Positions 62,824-64,000 of a DNA stretch of 64,000 bases are shown here, one piece after another. Under the pieces are notes generated by a model. The model saw only the letters and a program-made list of their open reading frames with translations, did no database searches and was not told the origin of the DNA. Made by a program: the position numbers and the translations under genes. Each line of letters starts with the position of its first letter. Within the stretch, counting starts at the first letter, position 1. Source of the DNA: Duganella sp. BJB476. Its GTDB lineage: Bacteria > Pseudomonadota > Gammaproteobacteria > Burkholderiales > Burkholderiaceae_D. Where the stretch lies: assembly GCF_003416895.1 (NCBI RefSeq), contig NZ_QVIO01000001.1, positions 1,736,001 through 1,800,000 on the forward strand. The letters run 5' to 3'.

Positions 62824-63975
62824 ATGGAAACATCACAACGCATCGCCCGCTCCAAGCCGCTGGCGACCACCGCAATGCACGGCCGGGTCGACGCCATGAA
62901 GGCGCGCGGCGAGGACGTGATTGACTTTTCCATCGCAATCTCGCATTTCCAGGCGCCGGAAAGCGTGCTGCAAGCGGTGCGCGACGGCTTGCAACAACCC
63001 TCCCTGCCCTACACCACGGTCGGCGGCGACGCCGGCATCCGCGCCCGCCTGGCCGCCAAGGTCAGCAGCGAAAACGGCATCGCCGCCAGCGCCGGCGAAA
63101 TCATCGTCACCAACGGCGCCAAGCAGGCCTTGTATCAGGCGCTGTATGTGATGGCCGATCCTGGCGACGCCGTCATCATCTTCAAGCCGCACTGGCCAGC
63201 CTACGTCACCACCTGCAAGCTGCTGGGACTGGAGCCGGTGCTGGTCGATCTGCCGGCCACCGTCAGCGCCGAATTCCTCGACAGCCTGCCACCGGCCAAA
63301 ATCCTGATCATCAACAATCCGCACAACCCCACCGGCGGCGTGCTGCGGGCCGACGAAATCGAACGCATCGCCGGCTGGCTCAAACGCACCGGCACCCGCG
63401 CCATCGTCGACGAGAGCTACGAAAAGCTGATCTTCGAAGGCGTCCATACCAGCCTGGCCGCGCGGCCGGACTGGCAGCAGATCGGCATCGTCACGCTGTA
63501 TTCCGCCTCGCAGAGCTACGCGATGATGGGTTGGCGCGCCGGCTTCGCGGTGGCGCCGCCCCACATCGTCACCGCGATGGAGACGCTGCAAGGCCCGATC
63601 ACCGCCGCCGCGCCCATGCTGATCCAGCTGGCGCTGGCCTCCGCCTTCGAGTCCGGCGAACCGACGGCGATGCTGGAAGAATACCGCCAGCGCCGCGACC
63701 TGGTGCTGGACATGGTGCACGGCCTGCCTTGGATGCGCATGCACTGCCCGGCCTCCGGCCCCTATCTGTGGGGCGACGTCTCGGCGCTGACCATGGACAC
63801 CAAACAGTTCGCCGAGGAGTTGCTGAACCAGTACTCGGTGGCGCTGATGCCGGGCGACGCCTTGGGTGCGCCGGGCTTTATCCGCATCGGTTATATTTCG
63901 GACGACATCGCCACGCTGCGGCGCGGCGTCCAGGCGATTATCCGCTACGGCAACGCACGTTATCGGGCCCGTTAA
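62824..63975 (+). CDS. Aminotransferase-fold (class I/II) protein lacking the PLP lysine
   Basis: A 383-residue fold type I protein. Conserved parts are VTNGAKQALYQALYVMADPG (PLP phosphate region), INNPHNPTGGVL with the pyridine-contact Asn, AIVDESYEKLIFEG with the Asp/Tyr pair, and PGFIRIGYIS with the carboxylate Arg. At the Schiff-base site, normally S-x-SK-xYAMxGWR, the sequence reads YSASQSYAMMGWRAGFA: Gln230 (CAG at 63511-63513) takes the place of Lys. All other landmarks are intact. It may be a catalytically altered or sensor protein. It is divergent from the binding protein gene. Confidence 0.85.
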   Translation: METSQRIARSKPLATTAMHGRVDAMKARGEDVIDFSIAISHFQAPESVLQAVRDGLQQPSLPYTTVGGDAGIRARLAAKVSSENGIAASAGEIIVTNGAKQALYQALYVMADPGDAVIIFKPHWPAYVTTCKLLGLEPVLVDLPATVSAEFLDSLPPAKILIINNPHNPTGGVLRADEIERIAGWLKRTGTRAIVDESYEKLIFEGVHTSLAARPDWQQIGIVTLYSASQSYAMMGWRAGFAVAPPHIVTAMETLQGPITAAAPMLIQLALASAFESGEPTAMLEEYRQRRDLVLDMVHGLPWMRMHCPASGPYLWGDVSALTMDTKQFAEELLNQYSVALMPGDALGAPGFIRIGYISDDIATLRRGVQAIIRYGNARYRAR

Positions 63976-64000
63976 GCACCCAGCATGGCCTTTCTTCTCT

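Noticed and set aside
1..64000. tRNA, rRNA, prophage, integron or CRISPR loci
   Set aside because: No cloverleaf-like, rRNA-like, integrase or repeat-spacer pattern was noticed by eye; a covariance search was not possible.

Overview
The window looks like a chromosomal segment from a high-GC betaproteobacterium of the Oxalobacteraceae (Massilia/Duganella/Telluria-like). The basis is gene content, not a database search: a PEP-CTERM anchored protein with a C-terminal tail, DUF3142 and DUF29 proteins, several TonB-dependent receptors, many c-di-GMP proteins and RAYT-type repeats. Most genes are ordinary chromosomal genes. I saw no rRNA, tRNA, CRISPR array, phage or plasmid backbone.

Layout. 1-6.5 kb: a truncated secreted DJ-1/PfpI protein, a translationally coupled pair of secreted peptidases (zinc metalloprotease and prolyl oligopeptidase) and a DUF5694-like protein. 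6.7-15.2 kb: a BACON/beta-propeller lipoprotein, a cupredoxin gene next to a HAMP-GGDEF-EAL gene, an EAL-CBS-GGDEF gene and an 11-repeat Sel1 protein. 15.3-18.9 kb: a zinc-type uptake operon (small CxxC protein, outer-membrane porin, binding protein, permease) without an ATPase gene. 18.9-24.3 kb: a DEDDh exonuclease, a YegD-like Hsp70, and a LacI regulator just ahead of a UvrD-like helicase with a DUF5710 tail. 24.4-33.4 kb: an OmpA/Pal lipoprotein, a ClC transporter, catalase, a coupled DUF3142/unknown secreted pair, DUF29 and a SulP transporter.

33.4-34.4 kb is a complete REP-associated tyrosine transposase element with 25-bp inverted ends. 34.4-40.5 kb holds two TonB-dependent receptors, a DUF2946-like protein and flavohemoglobin. 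40.5-43.8 kb has a PAS-GGDEF-EAL gene divergent from an FNR-type oxygen regulator and a second Crp/Fnr regulator; a perfect FNR box lies at the exact midpoint between the divergent starts. 43.8-53.8 kb: a tautomerase, two LysR regulators, an MFS exporter, a PilZ protein and a three-gene RND efflux operon. 53.8-56.3 kb: a PEP-CTERM protein with a post-anchor tail, coupled to a PA-domain metallopeptidase-like protein.

56.3-58.6 kb is an AT-richer accessory island of small unrecognised minus-strand genes. It includes one ORF with an in-frame amber codon, one ORF that runs through an intrinsic terminator, and an IS66 remnant. 58.6-64 kb: OsmC, a TonB-dependent receptor, a 39-bp-arm hairpin repeat whose ends resemble the RAYT ends, a branched-chain amino acid type binding protein, and an aminotransferase-fold protein in which the PLP-binding lysine position reads glutamine.

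Main themes are c-di-GMP and oxygen/NO sensing (four c-di-GMP proteins, FNR, Hmp), metal and siderophore uptake, and secreted peptidases. The best leads for new biology are the lysine-less aminotransferase homologue, the small-gene island at 56.3-58.3 kb, the PEP-CTERM/metallopeptidase pair and the RAYT/hairpin repeat family.
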